Shown: in pieces, positions 40,560 to 41,436 of the stretch
Numbering within the stretch: position 1 is the stretch's first letter
Layout of the letters: each line of letters opens with the position of its first letter
Origin: an uncultured Cuneatibacter sp.
GTDB taxonomy: Bacteria; Bacillota; Clostridia; Lachnospirales; Lachnospiraceae
Assembly (NCBI GenBank): GCA_934234215.1
Contig: CAKQHB010000024.1
Location: 1 to 41,436, forward strand
DNA: 41,436 nucleotides
Reading direction: 5' to 3'
The notes under the pieces: model-generated
The model's input: only the letters and a program-made list of their open reading frames with translations
Told to the model about the DNA's origin: nothing
Database searches by the model: none
Translations under genes and position numbers: made by a program

Positions 40560-41280
40560 CAAATTCAAAATCCTGATCGTAGAGGATGAGGCTAACATCC
40601 GAAGCTTTATCAAAGTCAATCTGGAAACCAGCGATTATCAGGTGCTCTGCGCAGAGACCTGTGCGCTCGGCATGATGATGTACGCTTCCCATCATCCGGA
40701 TCTTATCATTCTGGATCTCGGCCTGCCGGACCGGGATGGCATGAGTCTGATTCAAGAAGTGCGAAAGACGGACACTGTACCTATCATTGTGCTCTCCGCT
40801 CGTTCCAATGAGAGAGACAAGGTGGAAGCGCTGGATCTAGGGGCGAATGATTATATCACCAAACCCTTTGGCACGGAGGAATTGCTGGCTCGTATCCGTG
40901 CTGTTCTCCGCAGTCATCGACACAGCAGAGAGGATGAAAGTACCCCTGGTGGGAAATTCCGGCTTCAGGACTTGCTGGTTGATTACGATACACGGCAGGT
41001 TTTTGTGGGTAAAAAAGAGATCGACCTGACCCAGACGGAATACAACATCATGGCCTTCCTCTCTGTTCATGCCGGAAAAGTGCTGACGTATGCTGCCATC
41101 ATTCAGGCGGTCTGGGGGTATTCGGACTATGGCAGCGTCAAGAAGCTGCAAGTCAACATGAAGAACATCCGCAAGAAAATGGGCGTAACGCCCGGTGAAA
41201 AGCGCTACATCATCAACGAGCTTGGCGTCGGATACCGTATGCTGGCAGAGGATGAACTTGTTACGGATTCCTTTCTTTGA
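40549..41280 (+). CDS. KdpE-like OmpR-family response regulator
   Basis: A 243-residue regulator. The receiver domain has Asp56 (LIILDLGLP) as phospho-acceptor and TKPFG with the conserved Lys; the winged helix ends in INELGVGYRML, as in KdpE-type proteins. The ATG at 40549 follows GGGGGAGG by 6 nt and overlaps the kinase gene by 11 nt. It is the partner of the KdpD-like kinase. A tyrosine-recombinase fragment follows 16 nt later. Confidence 0.92.
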   Translation: MGNNKFKILIVEDEANIRSFIKVNLETSDYQVLCAETCALGMMMYASHHPDLIILDLGLPDRDGMSLIQEVRKTDTVPIIVLSARSNERDKVEALDLGANDYITKPFGTEELLARIRAVLRSHRHSREDESTPGGKFRLQDLLVDYDTRQVFVGKKEIDLTQTEYNIMAFLSVHAGKVLTYAAIIQAVWGYSDYGSVKKLQVNMKNIRKKMGVTPGEKRYIINELGVGYRMLAEDELVTDSFL

Positions 41281-41295
41281 CGAACACAGTTGTGA

Positions 41296-41358
41296 CACAC
41301 CTATACAGGCAACCTTCTGGCAAACGGAGCAGCACCAAAGGATATACAGGAACTGTTA
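41296..41358 (+). pseudogene. Tyrosine recombinase (integrase) fragment
   Basis: A frame beginning after a stop codon reads HTYTGNLLANGAAPKDIQEL, then continues as unrelated sequence. This is the conserved C-terminal block of phage/ICE tyrosine recombinases around the H-x-x-[TA]-N box. Nothing upstream of it in the window matches an integrase, so it is an isolated remnant marking a past mobile element. Confidence 0.75.
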
Positions 41359-41436
41359 GTAAAGTGTACCCTTTGTCAAGGACACTATGACTTTTCCTTT
41401 TCAGATTTCTATTTTATATTTGTTTGTTGTGTAGAG

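Overview
The window reads as a chromosomal segment of a Gram-positive Clostridia, most likely Lachnospiraceae. Pointers are strong AGGAGG-type ribosome binding sites, moderate GC with AT-rich intergenic DNA, ATGA-coupled operons, a c-di-GMP-I aptamer, a yybP-ykoY aptamer, and gut-type sugar-acid genes. No rRNA, tRNA or CRISPR array was seen. The genus cannot be fixed from the sequence alone.

Layout. 1-450: a minus-strand promoter, c-di-GMP-I riboswitch and terminator serving a gene beyond the left edge, then a palindromic repeat. 454-2646: a phosphatidylethanolamine operon (pssA, psd, PAP2 phosphatase), divergent from an OmpR-type two-component system (2863-4882). 4964-6577: an AAA ATPase/DUF4143 gene enclosed by two inverted arrays of an 18-bp repeat with an exact 33-nt period, the most unusual structure here. 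6706-9071: ftsH with a DUF308 gene. 9222-11572: TetR, GNAT and an unrecognised putative zinc protein. 11772-17930: a seven-gene operon combining an ABC importer with a PHP-type metallohydrolase and a tyrosine-phosphatase-like enzyme, suggesting capture and hydrolysis of a phosphorylated compound. 18000-20003: a decayed island with two broken SdpI-family copies, a 30-residue hydrophobic peptide gene and a large inverted repeat. 20131-21250: a Mn2+-type riboswitch in front of a cation antiporter. 21350-25210: an NSS transporter and a drug-efflux-type ABC-2 exporter with its TetR. 25545-28092: a three-gene toxin-antitoxin-like operon (HigB toxin, HigA antitoxin fused to an ImmA/IrrE peptidase, HipA-like kinase). 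28266-33181: a beta-helix carbohydrate-active protein, a MATE transporter and glucarate dehydratase. 33427-36299: an Mbeg1-like hydrolase and an AI-2E family transporter, with AraC and RelB/DinJ remnants. 36439-37741: YitT and a frameshifted MerR regulator. 37933-41358: a CorC/HlyC-type protein, a short KdpD-like kinase with a KdpE-like regulator, and a fragment of a tyrosine recombinase at the right edge, pointing to an acquired segment.

The main candidates for something undescribed are the ATPase with its inverted 33-nt arrays, the HigB/HigA-ImmA/HipA-like triad, and the phosphatase-coupled ABC import operon. A dispersed triple-hairpin repeat recurs at the 3' ends of minus-strand operons.
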